Shown here: positions 1-12,504 of the stretch, one piece after another
Layout: every line of letters begins with the position of its first letter
How positions within the stretch are numbered: the first letter of the stretch is position 1
Source: Anoplolepis gracilipes
Taxonomy: Eukaryota > Arthropoda > Insecta > Hymenoptera > Formicidae
Assembly: GCF_047496725.1 (NCBI RefSeq)
Contig: NC_132971.1
Span: 3,366,501-3,430,500 of the forward strand
Reading direction: 5' to 3'
Length of the DNA stretch: 64,000 nucleotides
Program-made: the position numbers and the translations under genes
The notes under the pieces: generated by a model
The model's input: the letters and a program-made list of their open reading frames with translations, nothing else
The model's database searches: none
Told to the model about the DNA's origin: nothing

Positions 1-3000
1 GATACGTCACTTTAAACTCAGTAAGCCGTCTCTGAAATTTTAGTAGATCGATGTCGTGAGAAGCCCGGCACTCACTTGGTGTGTCAGAGCACGACACCGT
101 AGCTTCTATTATATACCGTTGGGCGAACACGAGGCGTTGGGGCTTTGCCTAAAGGCGTGATTGGTAATTGATTTTCAGGCCTCAGCACGGTGCTCACTCG
201 TCTCCCATGTCCGCCCGCAGCTTTCTCCGCCTTTCTCTTATCTAACTACCATCAGAATACCACGCGACTTAGTGACAAAGCATACACTTCCGAAATGTAT
301 CTAGAAATAATAAGCGCATGTATGTCTATATATATATATATTTTTTTTTTTTCTAATGACAAATAGTTAAAATAACTTTAAAACAATTCGTTTAGGAACA
401 ATTATTTTATAGAATAAAATTATATAATAATATTTACAAGATGTATTACATACATTAATAAATTGTTAATTTATTAATTTATATGTAATGCTTGAAAGAC
501 ATTAATCATTGTATTAAGAGATGGTGAACTAATGGTATGGTAAATTGTATTAAGATGATAAAATACGTATTAAGTGGCATTCACCTCACTCGATGGTGTG
601 GCTATAACAGCCGATAATGCCGCGGTATCTACGGATAGCATTCATATGCCAAGAGCAAGCGTAGCTCTACTGACGCTTGGTAACATTGCGGTATGCAGTT
701 GATTATGGAGGCTATATGAAGGAGCTCGACGTGGCCTAGCATCTTGAGTACCCCATCCATGCTCGGGACAGTACCAACCCTTAGCCTCGAAACCGTGCGC
801 AGCATTATATACAAGTACGGCACCTATAGTTAATCCACATGAACGTTCTCAAGGGATGTCGAAGATTCATCTCAAGATGCTCAATATTGCCCAGCCGATC
901 CTACGTCAAGAGATTCAACCATTCCTCGCCGTACTTCACGCTCAACTATCAACCTCAACCATCATTTCTGTCCATCATCCATCTATGAGCGTACTATAAC
1001 TTTTTTTTCATGTTATATCTATATACATACATATCGCACACATATATGTTCGGTATAAATAAATATTTTTCAACTTCTAAGATCAAAGTGAAGAAACATT
1101 TTTGTATATAATAAAATAAAACACTTACTTAGAAATATCATGGAACCGTCACTACAATATTGCAAACTGTACAAGTCTCGCTGTCGTTACCGTAGCAACG
1201 GTACTGAAGCTCCGTGCAGTTTCACAAAAGATTTTTCACATTGTATCCGGCACGTCACTGAGAAGCACGATATTTCTGCGTCTTTCGAACAGCTCCCTTC
1301 CTATCCTTTCTGCTTTTGCATCGTTCGAAGTTTACACAGCCATCTAAACTGATCCGTCTGTGGTCCCAGTGGATCGCCCAGCTAATTCGAAAGTAAGGCG
1401 AGGATCAACGGGGTCTCGGATTGGATGCTAGAAGGACGGAAACCTACGCAAGCGAGGAGTACGACTGATACGAGATTTATCGGATAAATCGGATTTAAGT
1501 GCGACGCTATATCCGTTCGCAGACAGATTCAACGAAATCGCTAGCCATAGCGCAAGTAACAAGCCGACATGAAAGACGACTATCATCGTGGAAGTGATTT
1601 CTTCACGTTTCAGAAGACTTAAAATGAAACGTCAAGGCTACCAGACTAATTACGTTAATTGGTATAATACCTTAAATGAGTATTTCCAGGTAGCAGAGTG
1701 CCAGCGGTCAAACACTGTCAGAATATAACGGAAGCTGGAGATGGAAAAATAATCATGAGATCTTTTGTGCTGAGTTACGTAGGTGGGTAAAGGACAAGTT
1801 TAGAGAGAAACCGGGTTAAGCTGCTTGAAGCGTCTGAATAACATTGGCTTGTTGACGTGTCTCTGATATATTTGCGCACAAAATACGGTACCAACTGACG
1901 TATTATAGCCCTTTGGCTAACACACGTGTGCGCGATTAATCTCGTATCTCTCTGATTTGAGTTAATTTAGTCTTACTTTAAACGTATTATACATCGCAAG
2001 ATGATTTATCTATTTTTAATTATATTATGCAAAATATAATAAATTTTAAAGTTGCGACACTGTACACAATTATATATTCAACGATCACATATTCAATCAA
2101 AGATGCAACTCAAGATTATTATTTTTTATTAGTATTATTATTTTATTAGTTTACAATGCTTTTTTAAAAATTAAACTCACGATAAAAAAAAAAGTACAAA
2201 GTAATGTAAGGGTACAAAGGCATAATGTGAACGACAACGATAACAAGATAATCATAATAATACTAAAATCAATACTTACTTGTGCAATAGTAATAGAAAT
2301 TGTTTTTTGAATTCTATTTTGTAATGAGAGCCTGCAAAACAAGTATAATTTCAAAATACGTTAAATTGAACGGGAAACATTTCTATACAGACATAGTAGA
2401 CTGATAAAAATCATATTATTCACTGTCAGGGACATTTTTTTTTGGATCTCCTTTTTAATTTTATTAACGTCGAAACTTTAGGAATATCGATGAAACTCTA
2501 TAGCTTTAAGTTTGCAATCGACGTTACTCAGAGAACTAAAATCATAGATTCCTGACTAACTTCAGGAAGAATTTTATATCGCTCCACATACATACATACA
2601 TGCTCACATATATCACCGAAATGGCGTGCACTAAAAAGAAGAGTTCCGATCATTTATCTCGGACACGTACACAGCGACTATTTATTATCTTCGCTGTTAT
2701 TCGATACGCAATGTATTTCTTGCGTACGTGTTTGCTACAGAGTCATAACATGTCCAGGTTATAGAGAAAATAGTCATTTGGCATCTCCCTGTGTTCGAAC
2801 GAGGACGCGGAAAAACGACGTGAAAATTTCTTTCACCCGTGCAAAATGGTGTGCGAGGAAGAGAGAACCGAGCTGAAAGATTCGCGTCACACGCTACCAT
2901 TACCCGCGCGAACCATGCCGTAGATCGTCGAAGTTTCAAGTTTTAAAATGTGGGCCAGATAAGAGTTGCCGGCAGGGTCCACATCTATCGATTTCAACTC

Positions 3001-4104
3001 ACGAAAAGTCGCGTATCCACTTCGATCCTGTTCTTCGTCTTCCTTTTTCTCTTTTTCTCTTTCTTTCTATCTCTTATTCTTGTCCTAAAAATGTGTTTCC
3101 ATTGCGCCTCTTTTTTCATTCCCATATGTAAAAACAGATTTGAAATTTATATATTAATCAGCCTCTTACGATAAAACTATCCAAATATCATTATTAAATT
3201 AGTAGCGTGATTTGTGATAATACATAATTTTTATTAATGTCATGTATATTTTTAAAAAATATTATTTAAATTTATAAACCGCCCGTTAATTATGTTAGGT
3301 AGTAAGTATTTCGTGCACGTTAAGCCATCGAGTTTGCAATGCTTTAATTATGCTCTGTATCCTGTAATCCATGCTTAATATCGAACGTCGGAGCGGAGAA
3401 GTTTAATAATCATGAAATCTCGTTCAACACCGTGGCTGTGTTTTCCTGCTTACCCAGGTATTAAGGCGTAACGTCTTCTGGAAGTAATATTACAGGCTGA
3501 AAACTTCACGACAGCCTGAAAATTACTTCACGGGATGTGACTCGGAGGTTACAGCAAATAAAATTGCGTTCTGAGTGAGATGTAATCATTTGCCGACGAA
3601 TGACGACGGAGATGAACAAAACCGATATGCGCTATTCAAAGTGCGGAGAGATAAGAAGAGAGGGGAACATGCAAACACACAAACAGAGGGCAAAACGATC
3701 GAAAAATTTATGATAATCGATAATGTTCATCAAGAATATTTATTTAAGATATTTTGATTTTACCAGACTACCTTGGATCGAATCCCGTCTCTCAAAATGG
3801 AAACAGAGAGAATCTCTGTAAGGGAATCCTAAGTAGAGATCCAGAGCTTTCTGTTTTTCTTTTTTTTTTGCATACGTAAAGAAAATCAGTCAGATACGAT
3901 TTCTTAGTAAATATTTGAAATTAGAAACTCAATCTTTGCATATATGGGAGTGTTGTCTATCTCATATTAATCTCCTAAAATTATATCTCTTAAATTTTTT
4001 TATAATTAATGAATATAAACATCTAATGGTAAAAATATAAAATAAATATTATGTAATATATATACGTTAATTAATATAAATATGTTGTTTCTTAATTATT
4101 ATAC
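1..4104. other. AT-rich spacer, no gene seen
   Basis: This stretch is mostly AT-rich, with more balanced patches near 1.1-1.8 kb and 2.6-3.05 kb. Open frames are short (80 codons or fewer), lack recognisable domains and are scattered over both strands. A short TA/T run lies near 326-352. The only motif I would flag is an RFX X-box match at 1186-1199, listed separately. Intergenic or intronic sequence is the simplest reading. Confidence 0.7.
1186..1199. promoter_or_regulatory. RFX X-box match GTTACCGTAGCAAC
   Basis: The 14-mer fits the RFX consensus RYYNYY-N(1-3)-RRNRAC at every fixed position: half-site GTTACC, a 2-nt spacer, half-site AGCAAC. In animals RFX factors bind such sites, often near promoters of ciliary genes. 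No promoter is evident next to this copy, so it could be an enhancer site or chance. Confidence 0.4.
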
Positions 4105-4833
4105 AGAATGTCCGAACAACTGGCCACTTTCTTTTATCTTCTAAACTAAAAGAGATAGACAATAAGAAATATAAATGGTTCAAATTGAACTCTATTATGA
4201 ACATAGTGAGCGCTTACAAAGTATCTATGTTAACAAACGGAAAGGTATGCATAATTTTTTTTATTATAATGTGAATATTTTGATGTGATAAAAGTTGTAG
4301 CGCTGTTTCAAACGAATATAATAATGTATGATTTAATGAAAATATTTTACATATAAGTTTTATCAGCTTGAAATATCACGAGCGATGTCTACCTTTTCAC
4401 TTTCAGCCTTGCGATATGGCCAACTTCTAACTTGTTCGTTAGAGATTGACGTATGTCATATTCCTTGACTTGATTATAATGCAGAAGTTCGTAAGTTGGG
4501 GGCATATTGCAGGACCGAAAATGAAAAGGTAGACATGTTCATATTTCAAGTCAATAAAACTCGTATAATAGGTAAAATATTTATTTTAATTCATACATCA
4601 TTACATTCGTTTCAAACAGTGCTAGAACTTTCATTATATCAAAATATCCACATTATTATAAAAAAATTATGCATACTTCTTAGTTTGTTAATACAGATAG
4701 CATTTATAAGTAATATTATGGTGACCATGAAGTTTAGTTTATTTAATTCATTTAATTCATTTAATTTGATATGTTTTTTATAGTCTCTCTCTCTCTTTTA
4801 GTTTAAAAGATAAAAGAAGATAGCTTTTAGGAT
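4105..4833. mobile_element. Long inverted-repeat (foldback / MITE-like) element
   Basis: The left arm, about 4105-4440, pairs with the reverse complement of the right arm, about 4478-4833, around a loop of roughly 40 nt. Matching blocks keep their order along the whole length. Examples are 4129-4155 with 4790-4818, the block near 4233-4256 with the one near 4668-4692, 4307-4330 with 4598-4622, and 4385-4406 with 4514-4535 (AAAAGGTAGACAT side). Small insertions and substitutions separate the arms. No transposase is visible; the 95-codon frame at 4496-4783 lies in the right arm and looks accidental. The outer ends are blurred: the left end carries ACAGAATGTCCG and both flanks are TA-rich, so a TA target site is possible but not shown. 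This is consistent with a non-autonomous foldback element or an inverted duplication of a DNA transposon. Confidence 0.75.
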
Positions 4834-5550
4834 ATAATGATGGATGTTTCTTTATTTGTTCTTAATATATATAAATATGTAAATGTGATTCTTTTTCTCG
4901 ACCATATTTTTTATATTTCTTGTGTTTATTCATAAATTTACTACTTTTAAAGAAAGTACGATTTTGGAGAAGATTTAAGAGATTGGTTGTTTAAATCAAA
5001 ACCCTTTTTTTACATTATATTATATAAAAATTTATAATAAATTAATTTGATCTTGACTAAAAAAAGTTAAATATTTAATAGTATACATGCTTAAACATCA
5101 AACTAAAATATCCAGTAAATAAATTAGTATCAAATAGAAAATATAACTTAAATAAATATAAGTTAAATATCTTAAATAATACGATATAAATAATTCCTCT
5201 GTAATTCATAAATAAAGAACAAAGAAAGAAAAACAAAAGGGATTAGAATGAAAAGAACTACCGCAAAAAAAAGAATAAAAGCAAAAATGAACTTAAGTGT
5301 GGGAAAGCATTCTCACATTAAACAAAAAAAGCAATTATAAAAATCGTAGTATATTGTGCTTTTTACGACAACAGAAATCCATAAAGGAATATAGAAAGAA
5401 CCATATATTCACGTAGCATTATCACGCTTCCGTAGTTAATATTGGCACGCTTCTTGCCCGCAGATATAGTTGTAAGAACTTGGTATCTAATGTGTATCGC
5501 CACTGGTGAAGCTCTCGCCGCAAGCTCCCATAACCGCAGAGAATTTCTCG

Positions 5551-5553
<3 letters not shown>

Positions 5554-5632
<79 letters not shown>

Positions 5633-5660
5633 ATCTCTATCTCTCTCTCTCTCTTTCTTT
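5554..5660. repeat. (CT)n microsatellite, about 105 bp
   Basis: Almost pure CT dinucleotides, interrupted by TTT and CTAT units near 5626-5640 and TTT units after 5654. The tract creates poly-(Ser-Leu) frames on + and poly-(Arg-Glu) frames on -, which I do not annotate as proteins. Confidence 0.98.
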
Positions 5661-6908
5661 CATTCTCCTCCGTTTTCCTCTGTCTCTCTCCTCCGCTTCC
5701 GATCTCCGGCTCCTTTCCGCGCTTTATGGCTATGTTCACCTAGAATCTATAGATCGGCGGGAATATACTCCGGATAATCCTAATTGTTGGGAAACTTTTC
5801 AAATACCTCTCGATGTGTGCTTTAGGTTTAAGTACCGCAGGGCTTTCAAACTGGGGCGGAGTTATCCAAGCCTGAGCAAGTACATTGAGAACAAGTCTCA
5901 CGTTATTAAATCGTGTAAGTTTCACCAGTGCATTTTCCCGATGCCGACTTCTTATCACGATTCTTGCGGCGCAGCGCTGCGGTGAATTTAGACTTTCGTC
6001 GATTTTTTTTTGCTGCCACACGGATACTACTGTAATTAATATGCATTTCATTTTCTTATCACGTTAATTGCGACTTAAATCTGCAAGTACCTATCAGGCA
6101 CAACGCTACGATCGAATAAGAAAAGGAATAAGAACCGGATTTCACAGACAGCGAGTCGTATAATGAAAGCTTATAATTTATTGCCCATAAAGTCTTAACT
6201 CATTCATCTCATCTACCTAACATTTTATTAATAGCTGCACTTTATACTCGACACTTTAATCGTTCTCCAGATAACGATTTTCCCGAATTATATGACCGCA
6301 ACAAATAAAATCTCCCGTCTAACAATAAGCATAAAAGATTCAAAGTCCTTTAGTATATTGCAATCCTGATGAAGATAATATTGATAATTGTTTCAGTTTG
6401 ATGAAATTACATTTCATTTTTTGCACCGAACAATCAGAGTATATATAAAGAATGCGCGCATGATATTTAGGAGCAAATATATACAATATATTATCACGCA
6501 CGCATCTTTCCTTTTGCACAGAAACATTCTCACCCTTCGTTTAATAGGTATCTTTGTAGGGGTCCCGATACCCTTCATTTTTCACTACACAAGAGCCTAC
6601 ACGTTACCATTGATAACCCTCCTGGATGCAACGAACAAGGTAAACAGAAGAACACGCGAGGGCTGGAAAGGACAATGACGAACTGCTGAATAAGTGGCGC
6701 GATTTAAACTCTTCGATTTCGCTCGCGCGAGACCTTTGATCTCGCTTGTGCATTTTTGAACGCCGTTACGCCCCTTTGCAAACGCTTCATTTCGGCCTGT
6801 TTTCTGCGATCCGCCCATTGAAACCCATAACTCGCACAATTTAGTTCAGCACGTGCTCTCATAAATTTTCATAAAAATTAATTTATTTTGCATCGCGAAG
6901 ATGGGAAA

Positions 6909-6919
6909 GGGGGGGGGGG
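6909..6919 (+). repeat. G11 homopolymer
   Basis: Eleven consecutive G residues, preceded by GGGAAA and followed by AGGAGGAGAG. Short, but such runs can form G-quadruplex structures and are common sites of length error in assemblies. Confidence 0.95.
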
Positions 6920-7898
6920 AGGAGGAGAGAAATCACTTTGGATAGAAAAGAATTGAGTTTCGGCAGTTTTTTATTTCATAACACGGCGATAAAGTTGAAT
7001 AATTAAATTCTCTGTTTCTCTGTCGTTTTTAATATTGATCATTGAAAATTTGTCAACTAAATGTCGGAAAACTATCTTTTAATAGCCAAGTCTTAATAGC
7101 CAAGCGAGGGGGCGCGTCTCTCCAAGCACGTACATAAATGTCAGTGACCGCTCTATTCGCCAAAATGGCACCATCTCTGACTGTGCGGACTCTCAAAAAT
7201 GCGGGTTGACACGCGACTGTGGAATACCAAGAGAAATACCAGGAAGGCTTAAGCCGAAATGGCCACGAGCCGCGTCACGGATCGCTACGTGCAATAATGC
7301 CTTTACTCGGAATGTCGGCACGTGTAAGCTCGACTAAATGATGTAAACTTAGTTGTAAACCTCAAGTGGACCGAAGAAAAACGCGAGGAAGATGCGAGAA
7401 TAAAAGCGTCGAATAATTGAAAACGAAGAGAAAGAGATGAGACAGCAGAAGGATTGACGAAAACGGCAGGTAGAAAGAAGATGAAGGTGCAAGAAGAGAA
7501 CGAGGAGAATGAGGCAGAAAGAAGAAATCGGCGTAAACGCAGTAAAATCTATCGAATCAGTTTAACGAGTGTACGAGGGTTATAAATCAGTTGGCGTTGT
7601 TGTTTTTTCGTCGAGCCGGTTGGTGGGCGAGGTGGCACGAGGGTGACAAAGGAGGACAGGGAGGACACAAGGGTGGTATCAGAAGAGCAAGAGGCCATCC
7701 GGTAAATCGCAAGGGCGGGATGAGGAGAATGAGATGGAGTGCGCGCGAAAGAGAGAGAAAGAAAACGGTTCGCGGCGAGTAACGCAACACAATAAAAGCC
7801 GTTGCTGGTGGCGGACGGCAGGACAGATGCATTTTACGACCCGTAGTGCACCGACCGTGCAATCCACCGTCGGATCTCTCCCTGGTCACCCTCGATCT

Positions 7899-7933
7899 CC
7901 CCCTCCCCCTCCTCCTCCCCCTACCCCTACCCC
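7899..7933 (-). other. C-tract cluster (G-quadruplex motif on - strand)
   Basis: Five C-runs of four or five bases (7899-7903, 7905-7909, 7917-7921, 7924-7927, 7930-7933) are separated by short linkers. The complementary strand fits the G4 pattern of four or more G-runs with loops up to 7 nt, and the C-strand could form an i-motif. It lies inside the CG-rich patch at 7.56-8.25 kb. Confidence 0.8.
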
Positions 7934-9443
7934 TTCGTGGACTCACGCCTGGCTACGTGCAGTTGGACGCGCGCCGGGCGCTCGGCGCGTCCGGCGAATT
8001 GATTTCAGTTATTTCCCGATCATGTAACTTGTCGAGGCTTTTACATGGACAATTGATTATTATTGCTATTCCGATATCCGGCGCGCAATTCGACCGGGTT
8101 TCATCGCGGAGGACCGTAGACTATCTCCCTCCGATGTTCCTCTTCGCTACGGACGGGATTTCCGGCATCGCGCCTCTTCCAATTCGGGATCGCCCGCTTC
8201 AGATTCGTTCAGACCGCGCGCGGTTAGACAGCTGTTGCTGCGTCATCCCTCGTGCATCTCGCGTCATATGACATCGCCGGAAATAAATTCCTACAAATTG
8301 GCTTGGATAGATAAAGAAGTTTCAACATGGCCGTTTCCTTTGTCCGACTGGTTCGTAAAATCGGTTTTCGTCCCCGTTTCCGCCGCACCTTCGGATTACC
8401 GGCGAAATCCCCTTTTCGCGTTGGATTTCTCGGCCATTTGAAGTTTGAAACACCGTACCTGAAATGCTCAGCGACCAATGCTGACGAGCGGGCTTTGATG
8501 TTGAATAATATAATGTCGCGAGCGTACGAAAGATAGAGATCGACAGCGGACAAAAATCGGAACCATGATCTCGATCACCGCACGCCTTTTTCAACAGTCG
8601 ATCGTGTTATCGATAAGTAATTTAATTAGCAAAATTGCCCCATAACTCAATATTATATTTATATTCCATCAAAGTTCCGTTTTCCGATGTTAAAAATGGA
8701 GGAAGCAATGAGAAAAGCAGATATGACGAGAATAAAGAAAAAAACGATCTGAGAAAGAATGAGAGAGAACGTTTTTTCGCTGAATAGCATAAATTTATGG
8801 ATGAATAATTTTATCTCGTTTCGAAGAAACCACTTGCTCTTGCTCGCCTCATACACATACACATTTGCCTATATACGAATGCGTTTCCACACCTTCGTAC
8901 TGTGGCGCATCTGCGCCACGAACGACGTGCAGAAGTCACGTGTGCAGGCAGCGTGAATTTATCGACGCACCATAGATATCATGCCGGACGCGGTCCGCGT
9001 GTCGTTCACACGCTTCTCTTTCCGCTCCATTTCTTCATCAATCCGTTCAGTCACAAATTGCTATTCGGTAAAAATATCGATTGGGTTTGCCGAGTATCTT
9101 ATGAATATTGATACGAATGAATACTGATAAGCATCAAGAATATCATGAAAACCAAATATTAGCGAATAAAAAGTTAATAGGATTGGTTAAATCCATTATA
9201 CTTATCACGATATTCAATAAACTTTTTTTTAATAGAGATTTATAATTATAGTTAGTAAATATTAGGTTTATTATTTATTATGTGTGTGTGTCATTATTTA
9301 ATTTCCCTACATGTAAAAAAAATCTCGACATATTATCATCTATACATACAGAGTAGATTTTTTTATAAAGTCCATTTTTCACAAAAAGATTTAATTTTTT
9401 CGTAAAACGCCAAATATTTATAAATTTGTTTTTTTTCTAGAAA

Positions 9444-9446
<3 letters not shown>

Positions 9447-9476
<30 letters not shown>
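9447..9476. repeat. (TA)15 microsatellite
   Basis: Pure TA dinucleotides over 30 bp inside AT-rich spacer. Confidence 0.98.
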
Positions 9477-9478
<2 letters not shown>

Positions 9479-12369
9479 CTTTTGCAAAAATTTATTTCCA
9501 ATGAAAACTGTTAATTTATCAATTTAGCGTAAAATATAATATATTATATTATGTGCACCATATATGTATAATACTCGATATAATGGATAGCTCTTTTTGA
9601 TAATATGCAGATTTCAATGAATAATTAAAATAATTTAAACCAGATTTACAATATGCTTCTCAAATATAAAAAATATGTAATTTTTCATAAATTTATGTAA
9701 AATATACATGGATATATTTACATTTTTCAAATAGGAAATATCATGAGATCAAATGATAAAATTATGCTTTATATATATAAGTGCCAATATAAACAGGCGA
9801 AACATATTATATAACAAAAGGCACTAAAAATATATGTACAATTTAATGGTTTCTTGTCGCATCGCAATTTGCAGAAATCCGTAGACACATATTTTCGCAG
9901 AAAGCGGAGTTAACTAAGTAAAGAGAAGTAGTCGGACAATTTGCAGTACAATCGCTACGGATGTTAAGTTATCCCGATGATCCACGACCGAAAGAAAGAT
10001 TTACGATATTTCGCACTTTCTGTTGAATACGAAACACCGCAATACCTTTTGGCGGCGGAACGTGAGGGTGTTCAAAAGTACGGTAACTCGTTCCACGAAA
10101 GAAGTGAGGAATCCGCACCTAACAGAGGATGCGGGATCGTGTATTTTCTTACTCCGACACACGCGTTCCACCGTGCCCATAGGTCAGAAGACGGCTCGCA
10201 TTACTCTGGATGATTTATGCTATTCGGATGCGCTCGTCGTCGAATATCACACGATTTCGTCGAACAAAATGGTGAGACATTCTTACTTTACGTCTCTCTC
10301 TTTCTCTCTCTTTTTCTCGTTCCTTTTCGAGGAATGCCACCCCTCGTTATTTTCGCCAGCAGAATCGCAATTTCATCGAGCTAAAACCCGCGCGCAAAAC
10401 GGTTGCGGTGTTCCAACGTAGGAAGGTTCTGACATTTTGATTATTCGATTTACAACCCTTGCTGGAAATTCAGCGCGCGGCCATGACATAAAAGTAACGG
10501 CGGGCGTATGGGGGTACGCGAGGGGTGGTATACGCGAGCGCCAGCAGCTGTAACAGTGGAGAAAAATCAATTTCGGGAAAGCTCGACAGTCCGTTATAGA
10601 ACTGGTTGGCTGTCGCCGTTTTCCCACAACTTGCGGTGAATAACTTGCCCTGGAATTCAGTTTTGTTACAGTTCCGCGTTTTTTCATTAATGTCGTTAAG
10701 CCGAAAATGCGTTTTCGCCCCCGCGGAAGAAACATACAAATCTGCTGGACGGTGCTGCATTTAAATTCACAGAGAAATTCAGCGAGTCCACCACTTTGAG
10801 ATTAGTCACGTATTCCGAGATACGTGTAGTCGAAAAGAAAGAAATCCGCATAGTATCTTTCGGAACGACGATGCTGTGTAAGTGAAAACTTCGATGCTTG
10901 TGGACGTCTGTGTGTCTCGTAAGACACACCTGCGTTCGGTGCAAGTAGGTAACGCGTGTGTAAAAGAAGGTAATACGTATGTAAATGACAAGGGCTACAA
11001 CGCCTTCGTGAGACCTGAACCGTGTAAGTTGCGGAATAGTCGAAATGTCTCAAATTTTACCTTTCTCGCCAATATTACTGTAAATGCGTGGAAATGTTAC
11101 ATGCGTAGAGGAGATACTCACTATTTTTTTTTCTTTTTTTTTTCTTTTTTTTGCGTAATGGACGCACACAATGGCATAAACTGTATTGCGCGCATTGCTA
11201 TGTTTATTTCTTTATTATACAAATGTGTTCTGCCCTGTACCTTTAATAAAACAGCTACGTACGGATTATACATACTAGTATTTAAACTTTAAAAACGAAA
11301 TAAAAAGATTATAGTATGCTATTTGCGTTATAAAGCATTTTCTCACAAAATTCTTTATCTCGCCCTTAATCACGCTACGGCGACTCCTGCGAACACACAA
11401 GCAACGTGGGAAATTCTCGACATTGTTGCAGCGTGGGTTAAATTATATTAAAAGGCGCGGTAGAAAGGTATCCTTAGTAGATTGCTAATGTAAATTTCAA
11501 CCTAAATTTTCGCTTGAATTTCATTGCCGGTTTCGCCGACGTCATAATGGCGGTTGAAAAATTTTCAACCGTACCCTGTTTCTCTCAAAACTTTCAAGCT
11601 ACAGTAACACATGCGCACGGAAAATCACAAACACAAACGCGCGGATAAATGAATGCAACACACTCGACTCCGTCGCTTTTTACGTTGCTACTTTTAAAAT
11701 ATCAGACTGCAAAGAATATATTTGTGTCAGCAAAAAAACTTAAATATCCATCCTTATGCATTAAAATTTATATGCTCCTCATCTCCTTTAACTTTTACTT
11801 AGTTTTCTCTTCATTAATTTCAATTTCTATAATTATATCTTTATATTGTCGTATACTTACAACACGAATGCAATTTCGGTACAATTGCCTCTATTAGGTA
11901 TTTTCGAAGCCGTTAATTTCACGGTGAAATCCTGACGAATGTCAGGTCGATCGGCTACACTATTACGTAACCGACAGAGGGACGGCCAAAGTGCAGGACG
12001 CCGATAGGACAGGGAAAATGCAGGACACCGTGCATCCGGGTGGACCCGTTCATTGGCTTTATTGGTAGTAAAGTCTATACCGAGGAACGACGATGGAGAA
12101 TACCGGCCACCTGGAGCACATCTGGAAACGTAGTTAAACCACACGTCGAACGCAGACACGTCCGAAATTACGCACTACGCACTACTTTTACCTTTTGAAG
12201 AATAAAAGTAGAGCCCTCTTGTTGTAATCGCAAAATTTAATTTAAATTATTTTTTCTTTCTGAGATGTATATATCTTCATTTTCTTATAATTTTCAAATC
12301 TTTATTCTTTTTGTTCTGCTTTGAATGATGATTATTTATTACTAGAGTGATAATTAATTTGTTACATTT

Positions 12370-12376
<7 letters not shown>
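9477..12376. other. Spacer, no gene seen
   Basis: AT-rich to about 9.95 kb, then more balanced sequence to about 12.2 kb. Frames up to 136 codons occur on both strands between 10.0 and 12.2 kb, overlap each other and show no domain. A short perfect stem (CACGTAT / ATACGTG) lies near 10808-10827. A GCCATTAT match is at 11544-11551 on the - strand. Confidence 0.65.

Positions 12377-12428
<52 letters not shown>
12377..12428. repeat. (AT)26 microsatellite
   Basis: Pure AT dinucleotides over 52 bp, continuing imperfectly to about 12446. Confidence 0.98.
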
Positions 12429-12438
<10 letters not shown>

Positions 12439-12486
12439 GCATATAAAATTGAAAAGAATATATCTTAAAAAATATGTTTTAAAATG

Positions 12487-12504
12487 TACACACACACACA
12501 CACA
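12487..12504. repeat. Short (CA)n tract
   Basis: Nine CA-type units just downstream of the AT array; the two tracts together form a compound microsatellite locus. Confidence 0.95.

Larger units (their letters stand above)
4834..9446. other. Spacer with CG-rich patch, no gene supported
   Basis: AT-rich DNA near 4.85-5.4 kb is followed by a long CT microsatellite and then mixed sequence. From about 7.56 to 8.55 kb the composition is CG-rich. Frames of 90-159 codons appear in several overlapping phases on both strands there and at 5.5-6.0 kb. They overlap one another and are driven by low-complexity tracts, so none is supported as a gene. The CG-rich patch could be a regulatory region or an unrecognised exon. 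Confidence 0.6.

Noticed and set aside
5422..5985. Poly(Ser-Leu) and poly(Arg-Glu) frames
   Set aside because: Produced by the CT microsatellite in several phases and both strands.
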